Shown: positions 7,468-17,277 of the stretch, one piece after another | How positions within the stretch are numbered: position 1 is the first letter of the stretch | Layout: every line of letters starts with the position of its first letter | DNA from: Eubacterium sp. | Lineage (GTDB): Bacteria > Bacillota > Clostridia > Lachnospirales > Lachnospiraceae | Assembly: GCA_003486385.1 (NCBI GenBank) | Contig: DNFT01000108.1 | Location: 1-56,947, forward strand | Length of the DNA stretch: 56,947 nucleotides | Direction of reading: 5' to 3' | Notes under the pieces: generated by a model | The model's input: only the letters and a program-made list of their open reading frames with translations | The model's database searches: none | Told to the model about the DNA's origin: nothing | Made by a program: the position numbers and the translations under genes

Positions 7468-8930
7468 CAATATCTGCGCCTCCTTCTGTTTCTTCTTCCT
7501 CTTCTTTTTCCGCTCACTCTGTTCTCCAAAAGGAAAATCACCGTTGCAAGGGCTATCACTATAACAATCCCCGCTGCCATCTTGATAATCATAACTATAT
7601 CAAAGCTTCCATCATTTACCTCAGGCTGTTCAGTACTTTCAATCTGCGAAGGCTCCTCACTGCTTATCTGCGTTGTCGTCTCCGGCTCTGCAGTCTGTGT
7701 CTCTGTCTCCGGCTCTTTTGAAGTCACCTCCGGTATATAGTCCTCTGTCTGGTTCACAACTCTTACGAAGCCCTTAAGTGCACCGTAGCTTATAGGAATA
7801 TCCTGTATTCCCGGCTTATTATAGTCCACCTCACCAACCTTCTCCGGTATGACCTGGATAACCGAGCCGTCACTATACGCGATAACTGCCTTCACAGTGC
7901 TTAAATCTATCTCTGAGAACTTTTCCTTCGTTTTATAAAATGTCGGGTCGATAAATCCGGTTATCGCTATCTGCTCAGGAATATCAACCTTGACATTCAC
8001 AACACCCGCTGTTCCATCTGAGGCTGTATAGCTAAGAACAGCCGAACCGCTTCCTACTGCCTTGATATTGCCATACTCATCTACCGTTACACAGCTCTCA
8101 TTGTTGCTTGTCCACACAGCATCCCCTGATGTCTCAAGCCTGGCTGAATACCCCTTCTCTAACTCAAGCTCTCCTGTCTGGCCGGCCTGTAAAACCCTGC
8201 GCTCAAGATTAAAATATGCGGCAACCGCCTCAGCATCAGACCTTCCGATTGCTGCCGTCTTCTCATAGTCAACTGTTCCATTCTCATCGGATACAAAAAG
8301 CACATCTGTGGTGCTGCTTAGGAAGCAATGCTCAACAATGATTGTAGGTACTCCCGCTCTCATTCCCTCAGCCATGATTGTATGGTAGTCTTCACCTACA
8401 TATTCCGTAGAGCTTCTTGTCTGTATGCCATTGTTCTTTATTCCAAGCTGCGCCAGATTATTAAGGATATAATTTCCCATATCTGCCGTTATCGTGCTGT
8501 ACAGGGGCAGAACCGAAGTGAGAACCATGGCACCATTAGCGCTTATGCTCTCATCCGATGTACTGTTATTGTGGATGCTTATGAGAAAATCCGCATCAAG
8601 CTCTGCTGCAGCCATAGCCCTTCCGGTGAGCGTCACCAGACTGTCCTCCGGTCTTGTGAAATACACCTTCACACCGGAATAATTCTTAAGCTCATCCATC
8701 ATAGCCTCAGCTATGGCATAGTTGGCATCACTTTCCAGAACACCATTGATTCCCTGCTTTCCCGGGTCTGTACCACCATGACCCGGATCTATGACAATGA
8801 CTATATTTCCGTCCGCATCCTTTGCAGACACATCACTGGTGCATGAGCCAACACCGATTAATAATGCCATCGCTGCTGCCGCCGCATAAGAAAATATTTT
8901 TCTGATCTGTCGTATCATTACAATTTTCAT
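7467..8930 (-). CDS. N-acetylmuramoyl-L-alanine amidase with Big_2-like domain
   Basis: A 487-residue paralogue of the next gene downstream. It has a signal peptide (about 1-38) and an Amidase_3 domain with DPGHGG, the Glu of ESDANYA, SIHNNS and VEHCF, keeping all zinc and catalytic positions. A Big_2-like domain (about 245-320) and a second beta-rich module with ITGFIDPTFYKTKEKFSEID follow. It then has a short Thr/Glu/Ser stalk, a transmembrane segment (IVMIIKMAAGIVIVIALATV) and an Arg-rich tail. The first ATG is only one or two bases from GGAAGG, while an ATG four codons later has long spacing, so the start is uncertain. The tandem arrangement suggests local duplication. Confidence 0.9.
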   Translation of the reverse strand: MKIVMIRQIRKIFSYAAAAAMALLIGVGSCTSDVSAKDADGNIVIVIDPGHGGTDPGKQGINGVLESDANYAIAEAMMDELKNYSGVKVYFTRPEDSLVTLTGRAMAAAELDADFLISIHNNSTSDESISANGAMVLTSVLPLYSTITADMGNYILNNLAQLGIKNNGIQTRSSTEYVGEDYHTIMAEGMRAGVPTIIVEHCFLSSTTDVLFVSDENGTVDYEKTAAIGRSDAEAVAAYFNLERRVLQAGQTGELELEKGYSARLETSGDAVWTSNNESCVTVDEYGNIKAVGSGSAVLSYTASDGTAGVVNVKVDIPEQIAITGFIDPTFYKTKEKFSEIDLSTVKAVIAYSDGSVIQVIPEKVGEVDYNKPGIQDIPISYGALKGFVRVVNQTEDYIPEVTSKEPETETQTAEPETTTQISSEEPSQIESTEQPEVNDGSFDIVMIIKMAAGIVIVIALATVIFLLENRVSGKRRGRRNRRRRRY

Positions 8931-8967
8931 TCCTTCCGTTTGTTAAACTTGTCATTAAACCTGATAA

Positions 8968-9040
8968 TAAAGCGGACATTCGCAATCCGCTTTCGCTACT
9001 TGCTCATGAACGCAGTCGCTTTGCTTATTCTGCGTTCAAA
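8968..9040. repeat. Dispersed intergenic repeat, copy A
   Basis: A 73-bp sequence that recurs at 45261-45379 and is near-identical over its first 57 bp (one C/A change) and its last 16 bp. It holds two potential hairpins: AAGCGG with CCGCTT, and GAACGCAG with CTGCGTTC. It lies 38 bp upstream of the amidase start, in the same orientation to the downstream gene as copy B. Confidence 0.8.
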
Positions 9041-9071
9041 ACATTCCTGCTCTTTTATATCATTTAAAATT

Positions 9072-11744
9072 CTACAATGCAAGAATATATTTAAAATGTA
9101 GCTTTCCAAATATATTTTTCGAGGCATATATTTCCTTTCGCAGCTCTGAAACATAAGCCATCACATACATGGTGTCATCCTCAGCCGGAAAAGTTCCCGA
9201 AAACATTGCTTTTTCAACTATCATTGCTGCCTTTTGTGAATCCATATTCTTTACAGGTGCATTATTTATCAAATCAGAGAAATCCATATCAGGATCCACC
9301 CTGATATTTGCAGCCTTTAACAGTCTTTCATAGTATGACATTATTTCTGCTATGCGCTCACCTGTATACAGACCACATGCATTATTATATAACCTGGCTC
9401 TCTTTTGTTCCATATATTTTTGCCTGATTACCAAAAATAATACAATTATAAACGGAATTGCAATCACCTTCAGCACAGCAAGCAATATATGTAATACGGG
9501 CTTTATCACACTATAGACTTTTCCTGCTGCGGCAGCAAAATCAAAATGCGGTGTAGTTTCTTCATCCGCCGCTGCTGCCTCACCTATGTCCTCAGCCGTT
9601 CCCATGCCATTGCTCCCACCTGTGGCTTCAGCATCGCCCGGTAATCTGTTGTCCACAGATATATAGCCTTCGGATTCCGTGTTTCGATTATCCTCGGATG
9701 TTCCACCGATTATGTCATCCGTTGTGTCCTCGGCTGTCTCCTCCAAAGAATCCTGTGTACTCTCGTCAGCCATCATTCCATCCGTCTCCGCCTCACTATC
9801 ATCCATAGGCTGATTTGCGGGAGAATCTGTTGAAGAGTTATCATACCAGTCCTGACTATCCATGTACCCTGCACCATACCCCGGTGTAGGGTCAACCGTC
9901 ATCCATCCTATGCCGTCAATATATACCTCAGCCCACGCATGCGCATATCTGTCCGTGACCTCTATATCATAGTACTGCCACATCTCAGTTTCTAAGTCCC
10001 CGTCTTCATAAAGCCTAGCCTGTCTCCTGTAATCTGCCTGCTGTGTATACAGACTCTCTGGCACAACAAAGCCCTCCACATACCGCGCCGGTATGCCTGC
10101 ACATCTGAATATCATCACAGCGGCTGAGGCAAAATGTGCACAAAGACCTCTCTTCTTTTCAAACAGAAAATATCCCACATAATCCTTTGTGGACGGTGTA
10201 ACTCCCGGTGATAATGTGTAGTCATATTCCCTGTTAAAGAAAGCGATTGTATCAAGAATAAACTGTGCTTTCCCATCCGGCTGTGAAATATCGTACTCAC
10301 CCTGCATTATATCTGAAATCAGCTCATTCTTTATACGGTCTGCACAGGAGGTGTTGGTATCAAGATAATTTTCGTACACGAATCTGCGGTATCTGCCTGC
10401 ACTGCTCCTCTCATCCGGAATATGCTCTGCCCCGCTTTTAACAAGACTATACAGCGATGAAAAATTTCTCCATTCAAACAGACTGTACCTGTGATACACA
10501 TTCTGTGCACCGACAGTATCAGTTTCAAGCGTTATATTCATATCCGTCTTTGCGATTTTGTCGATGGATGTACCATCCACAGCCACAGCCGACATAGGAA
10601 TATAGCTGCTACCCCGGCTCTCATACTGCATAACTGCGATGTCAAATGCCGCACTCTTAATCTTATCCGACTTATCCTTAACAAGAGCTGTTACAGCATT
10701 ATATTCCATGAGTAACGGCGTATTCTCCTGCGCACACAGCTCATCAAACATATCCGAATATTCCCTGTAAACCGACGAATCCAGCTCCTTCCAGCGTCTT
10801 TTCGTATACTGTGCAGCCTGAAAGGTCTTAAGATACAGCGTACCCCCGCTTTTCGGAGCACGTACATACAGAATCGGAACATCACTGTAGGTTACGCTGC
10901 CTGTCCTGCCTATCTCGCCCCTCGCAAAATCAGGACTATCATTATTGCTATTATTATTTCCTATCCCTTTTTGTTCTATTATGTTCTGTATATCCTTGAC
11001 TGAAAATACAATTTTTCCTGCAAGCTTATCATAAAAATCCGCAGCTTCAAATTTGTCCTCCGGGACAATCTTTACCGCACCGAACATAATACATATTGAT
11101 GGCAGAATCACCCACAGCATTGCAAGTATACCCGACTTTCGCGCACGCAGTTCATTCTTTTCCCGCGGGAGATTTCCATGCACTGTGACACATACAATGA
11201 AGCAGAGCACTGATACAAGTGTGGGCACAGAGGGTGCCTCCTCAACGGAAGCCGGTATAAAATAGCTGAGCATCGACACAATGCCGGTCAAAAGCACTCC
11301 CCTTCTTCTTAGCAGCACAGACATATACCAGCCGCCTGTAAGGGCACATATAAGCATCACGGTCAACTCCTGATCCGCCTTTTTCATCATGCCATCAGTA
11401 AGCAATATATAATAAATTTCACTTTTATAGTAGTAGTTTATGGAATCAATAGCATAATTAAATATATAGGCGAATCCTCCGGCTATAACATCAAATCTGA
11501 ATGCCACCAATGCTATAAGGGCTGCAAATATAAGAAGCCTTCCTATAAAGCCCGCCCTTCCCATAAGCTTTATGCCCACGCACACGAACGCTCCGCAGAC
11601 TGCAGAAAGAACCGCAATCCACCACACCAGAGGCTTAGTCGCATAAATCTGTGTAAAATTCCATACCGTCGCCATTGTGCCCAGTACGGCAACAGCCATG
11701 AGAAACAGAACCGAACCCACTCTCTCGAACAGACGCTTTACCAA
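9072..11744 (-). CDS. Membrane transglutaminase-like protein (TgpA type)
   Basis: An 890-residue protein. Residues 10-225 hold about six membrane segments. A large extracytoplasmic part then contains a transglutaminase-like core with Cys535 in RGLCAHFAS, His602 in RYAHAWAEVY and Asp618 in TVDPTPGYG. After an acidic Thr/Asp/Glu-rich linker there is a further membrane helix (about 735-765) and a DUF4129-like cytoplasmic tail. The layout matches TgpA/DUF3488 proteins, which are usually linked to MoxR and DUF58 as here. The start is TTG, supported by AGGAGG nine bases upstream. It overlaps the DUF58 stop by seven bases, so translation is probably coupled. The substrate is unknown; a cell-envelope role is inferred. 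Confidence 0.9.
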   Translation of the reverse strand: MVKRLFERVGSVLFLMAVAVLGTMATVWNFTQIYATKPLVWWIAVLSAVCGAFVCVGIKLMGRAGFIGRLLIFAALIALVAFRFDVIAGGFAYIFNYAIDSINYYYKSEIYYILLTDGMMKKADQELTVMLICALTGGWYMSVLLRRRGVLLTGIVSMLSYFIPASVEEAPSVPTLVSVLCFIVCVTVHGNLPREKNELRARKSGILAMLWVILPSICIMFGAVKIVPEDKFEAADFYDKLAGKIVFSVKDIQNIIEQKGIGNNNSNNDSPDFARGEIGRTGSVTYSDVPILYVRAPKSGGTLYLKTFQAAQYTKRRWKELDSSVYREYSDMFDELCAQENTPLLMEYNAVTALVKDKSDKIKSAAFDIAVMQYESRGSSYIPMSAVAVDGTSIDKIAKTDMNITLETDTVGAQNVYHRYSLFEWRNFSSLYSLVKSGAEHIPDERSSAGRYRRFVYENYLDTNTSCADRIKNELISDIMQGEYDISQPDGKAQFILDTIAFFNREYDYTLSPGVTPSTKDYVGYFLFEKKRGLCAHFASAAVMIFRCAGIPARYVEGFVVPESLYTQQADYRRQARLYEDGDLETEMWQYYDIEVTDRYAHAWAEVYIDGIGWMTVDPTPGYGAGYMDSQDWYDNSSTDSPANQPMDDSEAETDGMMADESTQDSLEETAEDTTDDIIGGTSEDNRNTESEGYISVDNRLPGDAEATGGSNGMGTAEDIGEAAAADEETTPHFDFAAAAGKVYSVIKPVLHILLAVLKVIAIPFIIVLFLVIRQKYMEQKRARLYNNACGLYTGERIAEIMSYYERLLKAANIRVDPDMDFSDLINNAPVKNMDSQKAAMIVEKAMFSGTFPAEDDTMYVMAYVSELRKEIYASKNIFGKLHFKYILAL

Positions 11745-12820
11745 TCCCTTTCACCTCCTGTCGAAATATAGACCACCTCAACATCGGGCTTGTCCTTTCT
11801 GCTTTGCTCTATATCCGGAAGATACAATACTATATTGTTAGCTTTTCCGCGTAATTGCAGGCAGCTTCTATATAGCTTTTCCGTAAAGGAAACGGCAAAC
11901 ACGAACGCCCCTGACGGAATATCATTCAATCCCTGTTCGTCTGCCTCATTTTCCTCATACACACGTTCAAAGAAATTATCAATATCCTCCTTTGAGGTTA
12001 TTTCAACAGGAGCTGCTGCAGTTCCTTTTAAAATATATCCGGTTGCCTTTTTATCAGTCTTAAGGCGCAGATAAATAACATTATACATAAACTCAAGCAT
12101 GGAGTCCCTGACATCAGGCTGTGCGCTGTCATCGTCAATGAACACGAATCCATCGTCACTGCCCTCCTCGGCTGCATACTCCTTCACCATAAGCTTAGAC
12201 ATTCTGCTGCTTAGCTTGTGATGAATATTCTTCATGCTGTCCCCCGGAGCATATTCTCTTATTCCGCTGACTTCGCTTCCCTTTAGTGCCAGCCTGCTGC
12301 TCTCATTATCCACACACAGCATTCCATCTATATATTCCTCAGTATTAACGTCAAATAAGCGCGGCAAAGCTACTATCTTTACCACGCCTGGATTTTTTAT
12401 TTTCATGCCGAATACGCGAAAAAAATCATACAGAGTTATTCTCTGTATATTTTCAAAATAACATCCACAATGCTGCCTTCTGTCCTTTCTGGTCACAATG
12501 GCTGTATTAGCGGCTCCCACAGTAAAAGACTGTGTTTTTTTCTGACTTTCATATTTCATGTCAACACGGGTAAGCGGAAATGGCATGACATTTTTTATGT
12601 CATATCTGATTTCATGCTCCCCCGCCCTTGTGACATATATTGTTTTCTGTCTGAATCCGTATCTGAGATTGAAACGGCTTAACATAAGCATAATAAATGA
12701 AAGAAGAGAAGCGGACACCACAAATACCAGCATAATAAATCCATCATAGGTTCTATACAGAACATTGTAGGTAATTACTGCGTATAGCAGAACAAAATAC
12801 ATTATTCTCCTGAAAATCAT
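11738..12820 (-). CDS. DUF58 domain membrane protein
   Basis: A 360-residue protein with two N-terminal membrane helices (about 5-22 and 28-48). The DUF58 signature is at residues 181-206, reading GSEVSGIREYAPGD then MKNIHHKLSSR. The usual form has Trp where this has the second His. Downstream is an alpha/beta region compatible with the VWA-like part of the family. DUF58 proteins are near-constant partners of MoxR ATPases and TgpA transglutaminases, and the three genes are consecutive here (19-bp gap, then a 7-bp overlap). The pair is thought to act as a chaperone-like system for envelope or metal-loaded proteins. The substrate here is not known. Confidence 0.88.
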   Translation of the reverse strand: MIFRRIMYFVLLYAVITYNVLYRTYDGFIMLVFVVSASLLSFIMLMLSRFNLRYGFRQKTIYVTRAGEHEIRYDIKNVMPFPLTRVDMKYESQKKTQSFTVGAANTAIVTRKDRRQHCGCYFENIQRITLYDFFRVFGMKIKNPGVVKIVALPRLFDVNTEEYIDGMLCVDNESSRLALKGSEVSGIREYAPGDSMKNIHHKLSSRMSKLMVKEYAAEEGSDDGFVFIDDDSAQPDVRDSMLEFMYNVIYLRLKTDKKATGYILKGTAAAPVEITSKEDIDNFFERVYEENEADEQGLNDIPSGAFVFAVSFTEKLYRSCLQLRGKANNIVLYLPDIEQSRKDKPDVEVVYISTGGERDW

Positions 12821-12839
12821 TTATACTTCCCCCCTGTTC

Positions 12840-13784
12840 TCAGGCTTTCCCCTTTTTAAGCCTCGGTACTGCTGTTGTTTCTAATATATTGGCGGCAAGC
12901 TGTCTGTCCGTAAGTCTCTCCATTCTCGCCTTGGAGCTTAAAACCAGTCTGTGAGATACTACATCCGGAAAAACGAACTTCACATCAGCCGGTACGCAGT
13001 AATCCCTGTCCTCATACAGTGCATGTGCCTTAGCCATCGCCGCAACAGCAAGGGTACCTCGCGGGCTTACCCCTAACTCAATGTACTCATTCTCCCTCGT
13101 AGCCCCTATAAGTCTTACTATATAATCATATATTGCATCATGGATATATACATTCTCAGACTGTGATTGCAGTGATAATATCTGTTCCTCATCCGTCACC
13201 TTCTCAATCAGTCTTAGCGGGTCAGACACTGCCCTTGCTTTAAGAATATTGATTTCCTGCTCTCTGTCCGGATATCCCATCGACAGTCTTATCATGAATC
13301 TGTCCAGCTGTGATTCCGGAAGCTGCATGGTACCAATCGAACCTACAGGGTTCTGCGTGGCAATCACCGTGAACGGTCTTGGCAGATTCCGTGTACTGCC
13401 GTCGACGGAAACTCTTTTCTCTTCCATTACTTCTAAGAGTGCGGACTGTGTCTTGCTGGACGTTCTGTTTATCTCATCCGCAAGCAGAAGATTACACATT
13501 GCGGCACCTTCCCTGTACTCAAATTCCTGGGTCTTAGGATTGTATGCCGAAAAACCTACTATATCCGAAGGCATGACATCAGGTGTGAACTGTATTCTGT
13601 TACATCTGTATCCCATCGCCTTGGCAAACCCCATCGCCATGGTGGTCTTTCCCACACCAGGTATATCGTCTATAAGTATATGTCCACCCGCAGTGATGGC
13701 AAGCATGACCTTAAGCACCGCATCATCCTTGCCTGTAACAACCTTTTTTACTTCGTTAAGTATCGCTTCCATTGTCCCCTGCAT
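12840..13784 (-). CDS. MoxR-family AAA+ ATPase
   Basis: A 314-residue AAA_3/MoxR protein. Walker A is GVGKTT (43-48) and Walker B is LLLADEIN (99-106). The MoxR insert and sensor 1 region IATQNPVGSIGTMQLPESQLDRF (about 155-177) and the C-terminal lid are complete. MoxR ATPases are thought to remodel or help assemble protein complexes with VWA or DUF58 partners. It sits 19 bp ahead of DUF58 and 22 bp behind the anchored unknown protein, so all are probably cotranscribed. It is distinct from the second MoxR-type gene at 36362. Confidence 0.93.
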   Translation of the reverse strand: MQGTMEAILNEVKKVVTGKDDAVLKVMLAITAGGHILIDDIPGVGKTTMAMGFAKAMGYRCNRIQFTPDVMPSDIVGFSAYNPKTQEFEYREGAAMCNLLLADEINRTSSKTQSALLEVMEEKRVSVDGSTRNLPRPFTVIATQNPVGSIGTMQLPESQLDRFMIRLSMGYPDREQEINILKARAVSDPLRLIEKVTDEEQILSLQSQSENVYIHDAIYDYIVRLIGATRENEYIELGVSPRGTLAVAAMAKAHALYEDRDYCVPADVKFVFPDVVSHRLVLSSKARMERLTDRQLAANILETTAVPRLKKGKA

Positions 13785-13806
13785 GATTATCTTCTCCCTT
13801 TATGAT

Positions 13807-14922
13807 TTATTCCGTCACCGACTGCATATCAACCACAAGCCAGTTTCCGTCAAGCTTTGCGTAATAATATCTTGAATTGACGATATCCTGCCTTGCCTCT
13901 CCGTTAAGCTTCAAAATCATGTTTTTCTTAAAATATACCTCGACCGAGAACAGCTCCGGTGTGTACACAATGTAATTCGACACTGTCTCATCGGTAAATA
14001 ACGGTGTCTCATGCGCACTGTACATCCACATATCATTTCTTCTGTAATTCTCCGCCAGCTCAAGATAGTATGAATCTGCCGGGAACATATACGAAATCGG
14101 TGCTACACTGTTACTGCAGCCATCTATATCCTTTGAGAAGAAATTAGAATAATTCTTCGCATTCTGAAGAACGGTCGCAGACAATTCCGGGGCTATCGGC
14201 GAGGTCGTGAAGGTATCTATTGTGATATTTCCATTCTCATCCGGTGTATACATAACCATATCCCCCTGATTATTATACACTGTGACATCCGGCTCGTTTA
14301 AAAGTCCGTCAACTCTATACTCCACAAGCTGCGGAACACTTACATACTCTGCCGCATATTTAAGTGCAGCTATCTCAGTTACATTTCCAGTCTGCTCTCT
14401 GGAATCAAGCTTTACACCATTTACAAAAACATTGTATGTATCCGGTGCTGTTATGGTAAAACCTATGCTTCCCTTCTCGTACACAGCTTCTATGCTGTCT
14501 ATATCCCACTCCTGCCTGGTGAGTATGAACATAAGCGGCTCTGAGGAAGTCTCCTTCAGGGTTATCTTCGCAACAAGCTGCCCACCGGCATACACATTGT
14601 ATACCGGGTGCTTTGCGTCATAGCTCGTCTGCAGCTTCTCATAGGTGATAGACTTCCCTGATATGCTGTCTGCAAACTGTGATTGGTATATTCCGCTCTC
14701 CTCAAATCTGTTAGTGCTCTGTTCAAAATCAATTTTGTTGATAATGCTTCCGTCCCGGAACTGTGCCAGGTATTTCTCCACTGTATACTCAGGCTGTGAA
14801 TTTTCGTACTCCACAAGGCTTTTTTTCACATTGTTTATGACCACGCCCCAGAAAACAACCATAAGCGCAGTGAATACGGCAAAGCACACCCAGAATACAG
14901 GAAATTTTTTCTTTTCCGCCAT
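13807..14922 (-). CDS. Membrane-anchored extracytoplasmic protein of unknown function
   Basis: A 371-residue protein with a short basic N-terminus, one membrane helix (about 8-28) and a large outer part. Several beta-rich stretches are visible. One includes YNVFVNGVKLDSRE, resembling the repeated domains of TcaA-like or NTF2-anchored proteins. The C-terminal SRYYYAKLDGNWLVVD resembles the end of an NTF2-like domain. I do not recognise the family. GAGGAG lies seven bases before the ATG. It follows the phosphodiester glycosidase gene by 2 bp and precedes moxR by 22 bp, so it probably belongs to the same envelope operon. Confidence 0.75.
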   Translation of the reverse strand: MAEKKKFPVFWVCFAVFTALMVVFWGVVINNVKKSLVEYENSQPEYTVEKYLAQFRDGSIINKIDFEQSTNRFEESGIYQSQFADSISGKSITYEKLQTSYDAKHPVYNVYAGGQLVAKITLKETSSEPLMFILTRQEWDIDSIEAVYEKGSIGFTITAPDTYNVFVNGVKLDSREQTGNVTEIAALKYAAEYVSVPQLVEYRVDGLLNEPDVTVYNNQGDMVMYTPDENGNITIDTFTTSPIAPELSATVLQNAKNYSNFFSKDIDGCSNSVAPISYMFPADSYYLELAENYRRNDMWMYSAHETPLFTDETVSNYIVYTPELFSVEVYFKKNMILKLNGEARQDIVNSRYYYAKLDGNWLVVDMQSVTE

Positions 14923-14924
14923 GT

Positions 14925-16163
14925 CTACTCTCCTCTCTTTTCAACAACAAATGCTGTCGGAAGACGCCATGAAGATGTAGAATAATACAGTGTAACACTG
15001 GTCATCTCATAGGTTCCATTATAGTACATTGCAGATGAGCTTCCACCGTCAAGATTAGCGGCATTGACAGCGCCATACTCCTGCATGATTGAAATAAGGT
15101 CCTGTGCCGTTGCGCCAAGATGTCCTGCTGCTCCTCTTCCGTCTGTCACAAGCATAAGAACCGCTCCGTCCGCGCGCTGTCCTATAACGGTACGCGGGTT
15201 GGCACCGCTTCCGCTTCCTGAAATTTCTCTCGATGTTCCATTTATGATAAGCTTGGTAAAATGATTGTTGTCACCATCATCTATATCCTTGAAGCTTACC
15301 GCATCCCTTATCTGATTATCGGCCACAAACTGCTCTGCCTGCTCCGCGCTCATATTCCCGATGTCCGCTATCATAAGAATATTGCTCTGTGTGAAGCCGA
15401 CCATCACATCTCCCGCCTGTGGTGCGTTGTACTGGATAACTCCGTCACATACCACAAGCCCCTTAGGGATACCGCCCCAGTTGCCCTCAGAATAGTATTC
15501 ACCGCCGTTTATACCTGCGGCGTAGTCTCCCCTTTGTACAAGCTGCTCAAGAGTTTCGCCATACTTGCTCTTATTAAAATCAGACCAAGGATAGATTGTC
15601 GACAGCTTCACCCTCGATGGGTCATTGATTATAAGCAGCTTCGCAAAAAATGAACGTCCGGATATCTCCACAAGCTCTATACCGTCAATATCAAACTCTT
15701 GATTCCCGTTATTCTCGTCAACCGTCGGTATCTCAATCAGATCCGGATTGACGTCCTCCTCAGTCTTACCCATGCCATTCCTGTCTGTTATGGCAAGAAT
15801 TTCATCCTCACTGAAATACCATGAGGCAAGGAATTTCATCTGACCTGTCTCAAGAATGGTTGACACAAAAAGGTCTCTTGCCGCCTTGGAAGGACCATGG
15901 CATATTGTCCACAGGGTAAAATATGCCCCCGCAAATGTGACTGCCACAAATGTCAATATACAAAGACATACCCTGAGGCAGATTTTCAGAGGCTTATTTT
16001 CCTTCTTTGTCCTTTTCTTCACGTTATTTCTGCGTACCTTTTTATCGGCTTTATTATCCGCAGCTGCATTATTTTTATTTATCACAGGCTTCTTTTTGGC
16101 ACTACTTTTACGGCGGTCTTCCTCGTCCATATTGACGTCTAACAGTTCGATATCGTCTTTCAT
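14925..16163 (-). CDS. Membrane-anchored phosphodiester glycosidase (NAGPA domain)
   Basis: A 412-residue protein with a highly basic cytoplasmic tail (1-60), one membrane helix (about 62-85) and an outer NAGPA/DUF2233 domain. Family motifs are AGINGGEYY (around 217-224), GIPKGLVVCDG, ANPRTVIGQ (321-329), LVTDGRG (338-344) and NLDGGSSS (370-377). Relatives remove sugar-1-phosphodiester caps and, in bacteria, often accompany exopolysaccharide or wall-polymer genes. The glycosyltransferase just upstream overlaps it by 4 bp (ATGA), supporting a glycan role. The natural substrate cannot be read from sequence. Confidence 0.9.
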   Translation of the reverse strand: MKDDIELLDVNMDEEDRRKSSAKKKPVINKNNAAADNKADKKVRRNNVKKRTKKENKPLKICLRVCLCILTFVAVTFAGAYFTLWTICHGPSKAARDLFVSTILETGQMKFLASWYFSEDEILAITDRNGMGKTEEDVNPDLIEIPTVDENNGNQEFDIDGIELVEISGRSFFAKLLIINDPSRVKLSTIYPWSDFNKSKYGETLEQLVQRGDYAAGINGGEYYSEGNWGGIPKGLVVCDGVIQYNAPQAGDVMVGFTQSNILMIADIGNMSAEQAEQFVADNQIRDAVSFKDIDDGDNNHFTKLIINGTSREISGSGSGANPRTVIGQRADGAVLMLVTDGRGAAGHLGATAQDLISIMQEYGAVNAANLDGGSSSAMYYNGTYEMTSVTLYYSTSSWRLPTAFVVEKRGE

Positions 16164-17236
16164 TTATCCTCCTTAAATACCCATCTGTGCTGTATCTGAA
16201 AGCTTATGACAAACAGCACCACATCGACAACCAGCTTTAAGACAACCTCAAGAAATGAGCCTGCCCTGCACAGGTAGCTGAGCAGATATACAAGTCCATA
16301 GGAGGCTGCCGTCTGGAAAACACATAATGTATAATAGCGCACCAGCGAACGTCCTACGGAGGCATTTGATTTGAATACAGCCTTTTTGTTCATCGTGTAA
16401 TTGCACATCGATGAAACGGCCCTCGCAGATACGGTAGCTATCAGAAGTCTAAGTCCTCGTTCCAGCTTTTCTCCAATCAGAAAGACCAGAATGGCGTATA
16501 TACCATAGTCGATAACAAACGATGTCCCTGAGCTTAACATGAATTTGAATATAATCTTATATATCTTAAGCGAATCCTTAATCGGATGGAAATGCGTTGA
16601 GGCATTGTCCTCAAGATAGACTGTCTCTATCCTGACCTCCTCCATGCCGATATGATTTCTCTTTATGGCAAAGAGCATCTGCGTCTCATACTCGAAGCGT
16701 TCGCCCTCAACCTCACACATAAGCGGAAGATATTTGTACGGGATTGCACGCAGTCCTGTCTGCGTATCAGTTATTTTTATTCCGCAGAAAACTCTGAATA
16801 CAAGACTTGTGCTCACATTTCCCACCCTGCTCTTCCACGGCACATTATCCTGTGAAAAATCACGGCAGCCGAGTATGACCTTATCCTTACACTCAAGCAT
16901 TTTGCACGCACACGCTTTTATGTCCCTGACAGTGTGCTGATTGTCTCCATCAACCGTGATTACCCCTGCCGAATCCTTTCTGTTATTAACAACATAAGAG
17001 AAGGCCGTTTTAAGCGCCCTTCCCTTTCCCTTGTTGACCTCGTGTATCAGCAGTGTAACCTCCTTATGCAGACCTGCCTGACGGAAGGGCTCAAGATGAG
17101 CCTCATCGCTTCCGTCATTTACAAGTACAATGTCCTTAAAGCCTGCCTCTAGCAGTCCATCCACCACTTTATTAAGCTTATCGTCCGGATTAAGTGACGG
17201 GAGTACTATTGTCACCTTACTAAAATCATTATTCAT
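16160..17236 (-). CDS. GT2 glycosyltransferase fused to a GtrA-like membrane domain
   Basis: A 358-residue fusion. The N-terminal GT-A domain (about 5-225) has VLPSLNPDD, VNDGSD and the metal-binding DGD at 96-98, in the DPM1/GtrB style. The C-terminal part (about 230-355) has four membrane helices of the GtrA/DPMS type, including VIDYGIYAILV and a terminal FQIQHRWVF. Such proteins load a sugar onto undecaprenyl phosphate and help flip it. The fusion puts the two functions, usually separate genes, in one chain. The start follows AAGGTG. It overlaps the phosphodiester glycosidase gene by 4 bp and lies 41 bp after valS. Confidence 0.9.
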   Translation of the reverse strand: MNNDFSKVTIVLPSLNPDDKLNKVVDGLLEAGFKDIVLVNDGSDEAHLEPFRQAGLHKEVTLLIHEVNKGKGRALKTAFSYVVNNRKDSAGVITVDGDNQHTVRDIKACACKMLECKDKVILGCRDFSQDNVPWKSRVGNVSTSLVFRVFCGIKITDTQTGLRAIPYKYLPLMCEVEGERFEYETQMLFAIKRNHIGMEEVRIETVYLEDNASTHFHPIKDSLKIYKIIFKFMLSSGTSFVIDYGIYAILVFLIGEKLERGLRLLIATVSARAVSSMCNYTMNKKAVFKSNASVGRSLVRYYTLCVFQTAASYGLVYLLSYLCRAGSFLEVVLKLVVDVVLFVISFQIQHRWVFKEDK

Positions 17237-17277
17237 ACACCTTATGCCCTATCCTTTTTATGGTACGCACTGTCACA